Assembly: GCA_937864255.1 (NCBI GenBank)
Contig: CALMIT010000908.1
Span: 1-6,702, forward strand
Source of the DNA: an uncultured Saprospiraceae bacterium
Lineage (GTDB): Bacteria > Bacteroidota > Bacteroidia > Chitinophagales > Saprospiraceae
Length of the DNA: 6,702 nt
Reading direction: 5' to 3'
Both the position numbers and the translations under genes were made by a program. Under the pieces are notes generated by a model. The model had not been told where the DNA came from and ran no database searches. It saw only the letters and a list, made by a program, of their open reading frames with translations. Below are positions 1-5,863 of the stretch, one piece after another; the first letter of the stretch is position 1; each line of letters starts with the position of its first letter.

Positions 1-1026
1 GCGATCCTGACTACTTGAAACATCAAAAACGGCTGGTTTTTCGAAAAAGTAGTAGCTGGCTTCGGCGCCAATTTCTGCCGAGAATTTTTTCCCGAAACGA
101 AATTGATAATGAAGCGGCACAGAGATAAAACTTGTCTTTTTGGAAGAAAGTAGTGTGTTGCTTGTGGTGTCTCTCTTCAGCCCGTTGGCGATGAGTTCTG
201 TGTCAATATCCCGGAGGTTTGCGGGATCAAAGTTGGTCACCTCCTCGGTGTCGGCAGCCAGCAGGCTACTTTCCAAGTAAGTTGATTCGGGTTTGATTAA
301 TTGTCCGTATTGAATCCCTGTGACCAATTTTGATTTTTCGCTCAATGAAAACTGCACGGCTACACCTGTCTGAAATCCGTTCAATGCTGTAAAACTTTGC
401 GTGGAAACTGTGCCCGAAAGCCCAAAACGGACTTTGCTGCTTTTTTTGACATCAACCTTTTTTTCAACCTCGTGAGTTGCTATTTGCAGGGTAGTTTTTT
501 CTTCAACTTCGAAAGGGTTGATTTTAGACTGTGGCAAGGCGTTTAGTGCGATTTGTGTATTATTTCCAAGATCGTTTTGAGACAAAATTTCCGATTGATT
601 TTCAAAAATATTTTTCGAGATAAAATTTTGATTAACAGGGATTTGCGATTCATTTTTAAAAGATTTTTTAGTGGCTGTTTTTTTCTTTATTGAAAGATTT
701 TCAGCAACGGCGTTTTTGATATTTGCTTGTGTGACGACGTTTTTGGTGTGCGCCTCATTTTCAGAAAATCCATTCCTTTTTTCTTCCGTCGCGGCTATGT
801 TCTTCAACGACGGTTTTATTTCCTCGCGTGCCGGCTTCTCTACATTTTTTTGGTAGAAAAAATAAGTTCCGAGCGCCGTAGTAAGCAGCAAGAATCCCGA
901 AAGAAAAAACCAGAATAGAAAACGCCTTTTCCTTTTTTTATCGGGCAGGGGCATGGCTCCGTCCAGCATAAATTTCATTTGCTCCCAGCCCTTATTTTCC
1001 AGTGATTTATCAAAATTATCTGACAT
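1..1026 (-). CDS. Putative anti-sigma factor with inner-membrane anchor and C-terminal outer-membrane beta-barrel-like domain (partial, 3' end missing)
   Basis: The frame is open from an ATG at 1026 to the left edge, giving 342 codons without a stop, so the C-terminus is missing. Residues 1-35 are short and hydrophilic, with Trp14, Met17 and a basic KKRKRR stretch just before one hydrophobic segment at about 36-59. This suggests a cytoplasmic N-terminus and a single membrane helix. Residues 60-195 are a low-complexity linker rich in Lys, Glu, Asn and Gln. From about 198 onward, alternating hydrophobic and polar strands with Gly and aromatic residues (for example VRFGLSG and SVPLHYQFRFG) look like an outer-membrane beta-barrel domain of the PorT-like type. 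The start overlaps the end of the sigma gene by 11 bases, implying co-transcription and translational coupling. In Bacteroidota such partners commonly restrain the sigma factor encoded just upstream. The anti-sigma role is inferred from position and topology, since no known anti-sigma motif was recognised. Confidence 0.8.
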   Translation of the reverse strand, partial: MSDNFDKSLENKGWEQMKFMLDGAMPLPDKKRKRRFLFWFFLSGFLLLTTALGTYFFYQKNVEKPAREEIKPSLKNIAATEEKRNGFSENEAHTKNVVTQANIKNAVAENLSIKKKTATKKSFKNESQIPVNQNFISKNIFENQSEILSQNDLGNNTQIALNALPQSKINPFEVEEKTTLQIATHEVEKKVDVKKSSKVRFGLSGTVSTQSFTALNGFQTGVAVQFSLSEKSKLVTGIQYGQLIKPESTYLESSLLAADTEEVTNFDPANLRDIDTELIANGLKRDTTSNTLLSSKKTSFISVPLHYQFRFGKKFSAEIGAEASYYFFEKPAVFDVSSSQDR

Positions 1027-1576
1027 AATGCTTAAATTCTTTGTGTTGATAAAGCAGTTCTTTCAATTTTTTGCGCGCCTCCGATAAGTGCCATTTCGAG
1101 GTGCCCACGCTGATATTGAGCGCCGCTGCAATCTCGGCGTGCGCATAACCTTCGATGGCGTAAAGCCTGAAAACTTCCTGCGTTGCATTGGGTAAAAATG
1201 TGACCATTTTCAGCAAATCTTCGGCATAAAAATTTTCGATAGTGTGTTCTTTCAGCGGTTGCTCATAATCTTCAAATACCAGAAAATGAATACTTTTTGA
1301 CTGATTTTTAAAATAATCGGCAATGCTGTGAAAAATGAGTTTTCTAATCCAGCCCTCCAGCGAGCCTTTAAATTCAAACAGGTGAATTTTTTTAAAAACC
1401 CTTAAAAATCCGTTGTTGATAATCTCGAGTGCCTGTTCATGATCGTCTGTATAGCGCCGCACAAAAGCCAGCATATTCGGAAAAAAATGCCGATACAATT
1501 TTTCTTGCCCGAGCCTGTCGTTCATCACGCAGGCTTCGACCAGTTCCTTTTCCCAAAGTTCTTTTTTTGACGTCAT
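1016..1576 (-). CDS. ECF-type RNA polymerase sigma factor (sigma-70 family)
   Basis: The product is 186 residues, a normal length for an ECF sigma factor, which directs RNA polymerase to a small regulon. Region 2 lies at about 27-93: it opens with LYRHFFPNMLAFVRRY, continues through a helix with NNGFLRVFKKI, and includes GWIRKLIFHSIADYFK. Region 4 lies at about 121-176: FLPNATQEVFRLYAIEGY, then the helix-turn-helix HAEIAAALNISVGTSKWHL and SEARKKLKELL. The 'LP...VF.L...EGY.H.EIA..L.IS.GTSK..L..AR..L' pattern is typical of Bacteroidota ECF factors. Region 3 is absent, as expected. The ATG at 1576 is followed immediately by coding-like sequence. The bases before it (CTTAATC then an A/T run on the minus strand) contain no Shine-Dalgarno sequence, as is usual in this phylum. 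The next gene overlaps the last 11 bases, so the sigma factor and its membrane partner form one operon. The signal and the regulon cannot be read from the window. Confidence 0.93.
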   Translation of the reverse strand: MTSKKELWEKELVEACVMNDRLGQEKLYRHFFPNMLAFVRRYTDDHEQALEIINNGFLRVFKKIHLFEFKGSLEGWIRKLIFHSIADYFKNQSKSIHFLVFEDYEQPLKEHTIENFYAEDLLKMVTFLPNATQEVFRLYAIEGYAHAEIAAALNISVGTSKWHLSEARKKLKELLYQHKEFKHYVR

Positions 1577-1700
1577 GAAAAAATCTTAATCAATTTTACG
1601 CAAGCGAAAAGCGCTTCAGATGCTGGTTCATTTGTTAATATTCCTGGTTTAGCAAAACTTTACGGCAAATTTTCATAAAACTTGGGATGAAATTTTCATT

Positions 1701-1735
1701 TTTGTGCGACAAGAAGCATAATATTTCTATTTTTG
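1701..1735 (+). promoter_or_regulatory. Candidate Bacteroidota-type promoter upstream of the esterase
   Basis: TATTTTTG at 1728-1735 matches the Bacteroidota -7 consensus TAnnTTTG exactly. TTTG at 1701-1704 can serve as the -33 element with a 23-base spacer, at the long end of the range reported for this phylum. If used, it would give a leader of roughly 300 bases before the esterase start at 2043. The region is very A/T-rich, so a chance match is quite possible. Confidence 0.35.
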
Positions 1736-1834
1736 CTTCAATTACATATTAAAAAATTTTCTCCACCTCAACGAACCTTTTATTTATTTTTCCGTAAAGT
1801 GTTTTTTGGAATCATTTTTGAATCAATTGAGCAT

Positions 1835-1851
1835 CTGTCTGTGGGAGACAG
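1835..1851 (+). repeat. Short perfect inverted repeat in the esterase leader
   Basis: CTGTCT at 1835-1840 and AGACAG at 1846-1851 are exact inverted complements around a 5-base loop (GTGGG). It is the first of three potential RNA hairpins between the candidate promoter and the esterase start, and could instead be an operator half-site pair. Function is unknown. Confidence 0.4.
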
Positions 1852-1890
1852 TTTCTTAATCAAAAATGGTTGGGAAAATTTTAATTTTTT

Positions 1891-1935
1891 AATCCAAGGG
1901 TATTTAGTGGGATAAATTCTTTGGATTCAGTTTTT
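1891..1935 (+). promoter_or_regulatory. Possible attenuator or weak terminator hairpin in the esterase leader
   Basis: AATCCAA at 1891-1897 pairs perfectly with TTGGATT at 1921-1927 across a 23-base loop. It is followed by CAG and then TTTTT at 1931-1935, giving a hairpin plus T-run layout. The stem is short and A/T-rich and the loop is long, so it would be weak. It lies inside the presumed leader of the esterase, where a terminator-like element could act as an attenuator, or could end a short transcript from the 1701-1735 promoter. Confidence 0.3.
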
Positions 1936-1943
1936 CACAGCAT

Positions 1944-1991
1944 CCCGAAAATCGAAGTTTAAACCTGGGAAGTTTAAGTTTTTCGTTCGGG
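1944..1991 (+). repeat. Long imperfect hairpin immediately upstream of the esterase
   Basis: An inner stem TTAAAC (1959-1964) pairs with GTTTAA (1972-1977) around a 7-base loop. It can extend by two G-T wobbles and two A-T pairs. An outer stem CCCGAA (1944-1949) pairs with TTCGGG (1986-1991), with a mismatched internal loop between. The structure ends about 50 bases before the ATG at 2043, where it could affect mRNA stability or translation. No known riboswitch was recognised. Confidence 0.35.
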
Positions 1992-2042
1992 GTTGTTGAT
2001 TTGGGATTAAACCGATTCGTTCACGACCAAAGAGAGCAGTAC

Positions 2043-3455
2043 ATGAAAGTTTATCTATCCATTTTATGGTCATTGTTGGCTTTTTCTTTGAGCGCTCAGC
2101 TCCTTGTCCGCGTTACCTCTTTGCCTACTTCAACTCCTCAAGACTCAAAAGTACACGTAGCCGGTAACTTCAATCAGTGGAGTCCAAATGACCCCAATTT
2201 CGTTTTACAAAATAATCCTGACGGAACAAGAACTATCTCTCTCTTCCCTCCTGTGGGAAAAGTAGAGTACAAATTTACAAGAGGCGATTGGAGCAAAGCA
2301 GAGGGAGACGAGCACGGAAAAGTCATTGGAAACCGCACTTACAATTATGACGGCACGCCTTCCGTAGTCAACGTCGCTATTTTGTCTTGGGAAGATTTGG
2401 ACGGCAAAAGTGGCGTGACAAGTACGGCAGCATCCAACGTACAAATTCTTGATCACGATTTTTCGATGCCACAACTGGATCGCAAAAGAAGAATCTGGGT
2501 TTACTTACCGCCCGACTATCACACATCGCAAAAAAATTACCCTGTCATTTATATGCACGACGGTCAAAATCTTTTTGACAATGCAACTGCTTTTGCCGGC
2601 GAATGGCAGGTGGACGAAACGCTGAATCAACTTTTTTCGGAAGGTGATTTCGGCGCTATCGTTGTTGGCATAGAAAACGGCGGCTGGAGAAGATTGGACG
2701 AATATTCTCCCTGGTACAATGAGCAACTTGAAGCCGGTGGCGAGGGTGAAAAATATGTTGATTTCATTGCTAATACACTCAAGCCTTATATTGACGGCAC
2801 TTTCAGAACGCTGTCGCAAAGAGAATATACAGGAATCATCGGCAGTTCAATGGGTGGTTTGATTTCTCACTATGCAGCAATAGAGCACCAGGAAGTGTTT
2901 GGTAAAATCGGAGTATTATCACCTTCTTTTTGGTTTTCAAATAAAGTTTACAATCACACAACTACTTCAGGAAAACACGCTTCATTCAAATATTATTTGT
3001 CTGCCGGCAACGAAGAAGGCTCAGAAATGGTAAGCGGAGTCAATAAAATGAATGTTACGCTTCAACAGATGGGCTTTAGTTCCGGTGAGTTGAAAAAAAC
3101 GTTGATTCCTAACGGCACACACACTGAAGCTTTTTGGGCTAGTGAATTTGCTTCGGCATACAAATGGCTTTTTGGTGATTTGACGCTGACAGACGTTGAA
3201 GACAGAAAAGATATGTCGTCTTTCAGAATCAGACCAAATCCGGCTTTCAGTGAATTGTGGGTGGACAATATGGAATCTGTACAGGGCGCTGAAATTCAAA
3301 TAGTAAGTATTGACGGCAAATTCGTAAGAAAATATCCTTTCAACGGAAATATGCCGATTGACATTCACACCATTTCAGAGGGCACACATGTGGTGAGCAT
3401 TTTGATTCAGAACAAAGTGATCTTTTCTGAAAAATTGATCGTGGCAAGAAGTTAA
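2043..3455 (+). CDS. Secreted esterase: CBM-like domain, alpha/beta-hydrolase (esterase D / PF00756 type), T9SS sorting tail
   Basis: The start chosen is ATG 2043, giving 470 residues, because it places a clean signal peptide (MKVYLSILWSLLAFSLSA, cleavage before Gln19) at the N-terminus. An in-frame TTG at 2001 would add 14 charged residues before it. Residues about 20-115 form a small beta domain like the starch-binding / glycogen-binding E-set domains (VHVAGNFNQWSP at 37-48, then VEYKFTRGDW at 74-83). Residues about 132-380 are an esterase-type alpha/beta-hydrolase: YLPPDYH, VIYMHDGQNLFD, nucleophile elbow GSSMGG with Ser269, an acidic candidate at Glu324/Glu325 in SAGNEEG, and His360 in NGTHTEAFW. 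The family hydrolyses carboxylic esters such as acyl or feruloyl groups on sugars, or siderophore esters; the substrate here cannot be read. Residues about 394-470 are a T9SS type A sorting domain (RIRPNPAFSELWV, then VSIDGKFV), so the enzyme is exported to the cell surface or medium. It appears monocistronic, closed by the hairpin at 3498-3529. Confidence 0.9.
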   Translation: MKVYLSILWSLLAFSLSAQLLVRVTSLPTSTPQDSKVHVAGNFNQWSPNDPNFVLQNNPDGTRTISLFPPVGKVEYKFTRGDWSKAEGDEHGKVIGNRTYNYDGTPSVVNVAILSWEDLDGKSGVTSTAASNVQILDHDFSMPQLDRKRRIWVYLPPDYHTSQKNYPVIYMHDGQNLFDNATAFAGEWQVDETLNQLFSEGDFGAIVVGIENGGWRRLDEYSPWYNEQLEAGGEGEKYVDFIANTLKPYIDGTFRTLSQREYTGIIGSSMGGLISHYAAIEHQEVFGKIGVLSPSFWFSNKVYNHTTTSGKHASFKYYLSAGNEEGSEMVSGVNKMNVTLQQMGFSSGELKKTLIPNGTHTEAFWASEFASAYKWLFGDLTLTDVEDRKDMSSFRIRPNPAFSELWVDNMESVQGAEIQIVSIDGKFVRKYPFNGNMPIDIHTISEGTHVVSILIQNKVIFSEKLIVARS

Positions 3456-3497
3456 TCGGGAGTAAAACAAAACAGACGAAAAATTTCTATATAAACA

Positions 3498-3529
3498 GAA
3501 GCCTTTGGATTCTTATATTCAAAGGCTTC
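3498..3529 (+). terminator. Strong hairpin terminator after the esterase
   Basis: GAAGCCTTTG (3498-3507) and CAAAGGCTTC (3520-3529) form a perfect 10-bp stem around a 12-base loop, 43 bases after the esterase stop codon. There is no pronounced T-run after the stem, so it may work as an RNA 3'-end stabiliser as much as a classical intrinsic terminator. It separates the esterase from the tRNA gene. Confidence 0.7.
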
Positions 3530-3631
3530 GTCATTAAAGCGGCGTCAAAATTTCAAAATAAAACTTTGCAAGTTGAAATATTTGAAATTACATTTGCAGC
3601 CGTTTTTAAAAACAAGTTCTATAAACTTTAC

Positions 3632-3718
3632 GGAGGAGTGGCAGAGTGGTTTAATGCAACGGTCTTGAAAACCGTCGTACTCGAGAGGGTACCCGGGGTT
3701 CGAATCCCTGCTCCTCCG
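3632..3718 (+). tRNA. tRNA-Ser (anticodon UGA)
   Basis: A complete 87-base class II tRNA. The acceptor stem GGAGGAG (3632-3638) pairs with CTCCTCC (3711-3717), followed by discriminator G at 3718, typical of serine tRNAs. The anticodon stem ACGGT/ACCGT (3659-3663 and 3671-3675) flanks the loop CTTGAAA, with anticodon TGA at 3666-3668, which reads UCA and other UCN codons. The long variable arm at about 3676-3693 includes a GTAC/GTAC pairing, as expected for tRNA-Ser. The T arm is CGGGG / TTCGAAT / CCCTG at 3694-3710. The 3' CCA is not encoded and must be added enzymatically. T-rich sequence follows at 3719-3737. Upstream, TTTG at 3593-3596 and a TATAAACTTT stretch from 3620 are only a poor promoter match, and the latter sits very close to the mature 5' end. 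Confidence 0.97.
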
Positions 3719-3843
3719 CTTTCTTTTTTTCCTTTCCCATTTAAAGCAAACTTCAGGATTATTGCGCGGTTTTTTTGAGCCGGCAAACAGGTTTTCACTT
3801 CTGTGCAAGCACCTTTTAATTTTACTTTTAAGCCAATTCCTCC

Positions 3844-5505
3844 ATGAAAAAAAGATTACTCTTTTTCAACCTCTTCTTATTCGGCTTCGTGGTTTTTGCA
3901 TTAGGGCAGGGGACTTTCAGCAAAGTTTATGCGCTCTTTCAGCAAAAATGTATTTCGTGCCACAATACAGCCAACCCCTCCGGCGGGCTTAGCTTGGAAG
4001 GCGTCGGATCAAACCAGGTGAACCGGGAATCTTCCGTACACAGCAGAATTGTGAATGCCAATCCGACCACTGCCTGGGCGTTTTCCGGGAATCTAAAATT
4101 GGTAACTCCCGGCAGGGTGGATAAAAGTTTTCTTTTTCATAAAATCAACAGGGGACTTGAACCGACACTGAGTTTGCCGGCGCAAGCCGGTGAAGCGATG
4201 CCCCAAAACGGCAGCCCTCAATTGACCGACGCCGAAAAGGAATTGGTAAGACAATGGATACTTTTTGGCGCGCCGAGACTAGGTACCCCCGTTGATGAAC
4301 AAATAGTCAATAATTTCTACAATAACCCGGGGCTTAAAAGTTTTCCCGGTGGCCCGCCCGCGGCTCCTGCTGCGAACGAAGGTTTTCAAATAAAAATGGG
4401 TCCTTTTTTTCTGAATCCACTCGGGCAGGCAAACGACGAACTGGAATATTTTACCAAATACAAATTGGACCTTCCAGCCAATGTGGAGATTAACAGGATA
4501 GAAGTTTTCATGCCCGATTATGCCCAGCAATTCTCGCTTTATAATTTTAATCCGGGAGGCGATCTGATCATTCCGAACGGCTTTCGAAAAGAACCGGATC
4601 ATAACAGCAATACCAATTTGACGGTTGCCGTGCAAAATACGCGGGACTTAAAACTTCCTCAAGGGACAGCTTTCAGGTGGTTGAAAGACATTGTCCTTGA
4701 CCTCAATGCGCGCTTTTTAAATATTTCTACCACGAAAAATTATCAGGCAGAAGTTTATCTGAATGTTTACACGCAACCTCAAGGCACGGCGCTTCATGAG
4801 ATGAAGACGCTGACTTTTTCCAACGAAAACATACCGATACCGAATACGGGAACGGAAATTACGCATACGCAGATTTTAAATTCAGGCGCCGGCGAAATCT
4901 TTGTGTGGGGAATGCTGGGGCGCACGCGCAAATACGGCAAGGATTACAAAGTCTATAAGCGCGAAAATGGCGCAAGAGGAGAAATGATTTATGACGCCTC
5001 CTGCCCGCTCGGTGTGCCGGAATGTGCCTCGCCGTTTTATGATTACCGGCGTATTCCGATGCAGTATAACCGGCCTTTGCTGCCAATATTATTGAATGCC
5101 TCAAACGGCATGATCCACGAAGCAAAATGGATCAACAACGGACCGGCGAGTGTGAATTTTGGCACGACCTCGAATGATGAATTGATGGCGCTGTCTGTGT
5201 TGTACACGACGGATACGACGGGCGTGACTTATACGGGCTTGAAAGAAACGAACCCCGGATATATCGCCGATTTTGTAGTCAGCCCCAATCCTTTTTCGGA
5301 TTATTGCCGGATTGATTTTTCAAAAATGGAAGGAACTTTGAAGTGGAACTTGCTTGATTTAAATGGAAAAATTTTGATTTCAGGGGTGGCGCAGGGAGGT
5401 AGCAATGTGCAGATTGAAAAAGGAAGTTTACAACCCGGAGTTTATTTTTTAAAAGTGACTGACGAGAGAAGTGGCACGAAAGTCCACAAAGTGATGGTGC
5501 AGTAA
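3844..5505 (+). CDS. T9SS-exported monoheme c-type cytochrome fused to a PHM-like (Cu type II monooxygenase-like) region lacking copper ligands
   Basis: The 553-residue product starts at ATG 3844 with a signal peptide (MKKRLLFFNLFLFGFVVFALG, cleavage before Gln22). Residues about 25-145 are a cytochrome-c-like domain: one heme-attachment motif CISCH at 36-40, Met119-Pro120 in EAMPQNG as a possible distal ligand, and LTDAEKELVRQWILFGAP. Residues about 180-458 resemble the two-domain copper type II ascorbate-dependent monooxygenase fold (PHM/DBM type) found in secreted Bacteroidota proteins, including NVYTQPQGTALHEMK, IPIPNTGTEITHT, GKDYKVY, GEMIYDAS and GTTSNDELM. The expected copper-binding positions appear substituted: Gln228-Gln229, Arg290, Arg360-Thr-Arg362 and Leu447. 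Residues about 478-553 are a T9SS type A sorting domain (VSPNPFSDYCRIDF, PGVYFLKV). Together these predict a cell-surface or secreted redox protein acting in electron transfer or binding; hydroxylase activity looks doubtful. It stands alone between the tRNA and a convergent small gene. No Shine-Dalgarno sequence or convincing promoter was seen; TAATTTTA at 3817-3824 is a one-mismatch -7 candidate. Confidence 0.88.
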   Translation: MKKRLLFFNLFLFGFVVFALGQGTFSKVYALFQQKCISCHNTANPSGGLSLEGVGSNQVNRESSVHSRIVNANPTTAWAFSGNLKLVTPGRVDKSFLFHKINRGLEPTLSLPAQAGEAMPQNGSPQLTDAEKELVRQWILFGAPRLGTPVDEQIVNNFYNNPGLKSFPGGPPAAPAANEGFQIKMGPFFLNPLGQANDELEYFTKYKLDLPANVEINRIEVFMPDYAQQFSLYNFNPGGDLIIPNGFRKEPDHNSNTNLTVAVQNTRDLKLPQGTAFRWLKDIVLDLNARFLNISTTKNYQAEVYLNVYTQPQGTALHEMKTLTFSNENIPIPNTGTEITHTQILNSGAGEIFVWGMLGRTRKYGKDYKVYKRENGARGEMIYDASCPLGVPECASPFYDYRRIPMQYNRPLLPILLNASNGMIHEAKWINNGPASVNFGTTSNDELMALSVLYTTDTTGVTYTGLKETNPGYIADFVVSPNPFSDYCRIDFSKMEGTLKWNLLDLNGKILISGVAQGGSNVQIEKGSLQPGVYFLKVTDERSGTKVHKVMVQ

Positions 5506-5521
5506 AACATGAAATGTTTTT
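5504..5521 (+). terminator. Short hairpin terminator overlapping the stop codon of the cytochrome fusion gene
   Basis: AAAACAT (5504-5510) pairs with ATGTTTT (5514-5520) around a 3-base loop (GAA), ending in a run of five T. It overlaps the TAA at 5503-5505. The stem is A/T-rich and so weak, but it lies between two convergent genes, the natural place for a terminator. Confidence 0.5.
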
Positions 5522-5530
5522 GCCGTCTGC

Positions 5531-5737
5531 TTATTTTTTAAAATCGGTATTGTCCAAAACGACGAGCATGATGCCGGCAATAATCATGAGCAGGCGCATC
5601 AAAAAGCCCGGCAATTTTCCAAAATAGTCCATCCAGGTGAGGAAAGACAATTGCACACCCACGACCATCAGGCAGATGGCCGAAAATCCTAAAATAAAAA
5701 GTATGAAACCCAGAAGTGTCAGTCTGCCTTTTGCCAT
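5531..5737 (-). CDS. Small two-helix inner-membrane protein of unknown function
   Basis: From ATG 5737 the product is 68 residues. The first hydrophobic segment, about residues 7-30 (LLGFILFILGFSAICLMVVGVQL), and the second, about 44-61 (GFLMRLLMIIAGIMLVVL), are joined by a short SFLTWMDYFGKLP loop. The protein ends in a charged NTDFKK tail. Both ends are probably cytoplasmic, given the basic MAKGR start and FKK tail. The frame stays open further upstream to an ATG at 5932, but that extension would cover the divergent promoter and start of the 5864 gene. Its sequence is also hydrophilic and unlike a protein N-terminus, so the short start is preferred. The gene converges on the cytochrome fusion gene and is transcribed away from the HMG-CoA lyase-like gene. 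I do not recognise the family. Confidence 0.65.
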   Translation of the reverse strand: MAKGRLTLLGFILFILGFSAICLMVVGVQLSFLTWMDYFGKLPGFLMRLLMIIAGIMLVVLDNTDFKK

Positions 5738-5829
5738 AATTTGTTTTGTCGGATAAAATCTGCTGCCGCCGTTTAAAACATTCGAGTCGCCGGCAGGTTC
5801 ATGTGAGGGCGAAGGTAGCCAGATTTGTC

Positions 5830-5837
5830 TATATTTG
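5830..5837 (+). promoter_or_regulatory. -7 promoter element for the HMG-CoA lyase-like gene
   Basis: TATATTTG at 5830-5837 matches the Bacteroidota -7 consensus TAnnTTTG exactly. It lies 26 bases before the ATG at 5864, leaving a short leader. A -33 TTG at the expected distance is not clear; the nearest candidate is the degraded GTTCATGTG around 5797-5805. Confidence 0.55.
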
Positions 5838-5863
5838 CCCGTACCTGAAATCGAATTCAAATT

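Larger units (their letters stand above)
1577..2042. other. Divergent intergenic region between sigma operon and esterase
   Basis: These 466 bases separate the divergent starts at 1576 (minus) and 2043 (plus). The sequence is A/T-rich and holds no convincing gene. A short open frame from a TTG at 1733 to 1915 has no recognisable protein features. What can be supported is a candidate promoter at 1701-1735 and three inverted repeats at 1835-1851, 1891-1927 and 1944-1991. No exact TAnnTTTG match was found on the minus strand for the sigma operon. The nearest is TAAAATTG around 1592-1599, which has one mismatch and no clear -33 partner. Confidence 0.6.

Noticed and set aside
1602..1616. Inverted repeat AAGCG / CGCTT upstream of the sigma factor
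   Set aside because: Only a 5-bp stem with a 5-base loop, easily expected by chance in this length; no link to a promoter element could be shown.
1733..1915. 60-residue open frame in the esterase leader
   Set aside because: It starts on TTG inside the candidate -7 element, has no recognisable domain, and lies in A/T-rich sequence with inverted repeats.
2001..2042. TTG start at 2001 for the esterase, adding 14 residues
   Set aside because: The extra residues are charged and would sit before a textbook signal peptide that begins exactly at ATG 2043.
3632..3718. tRNA-Ser as an integration (attachment) site for a mobile element
   Set aside because: No integrase, no repeated copy of the tRNA 3' end and no mobile-element genes are visible in the window.
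3545..3808. Open frames on both strands across the tRNA region
   Set aside because: They read through the tRNA gene, lack protein-like composition and show no domain features.
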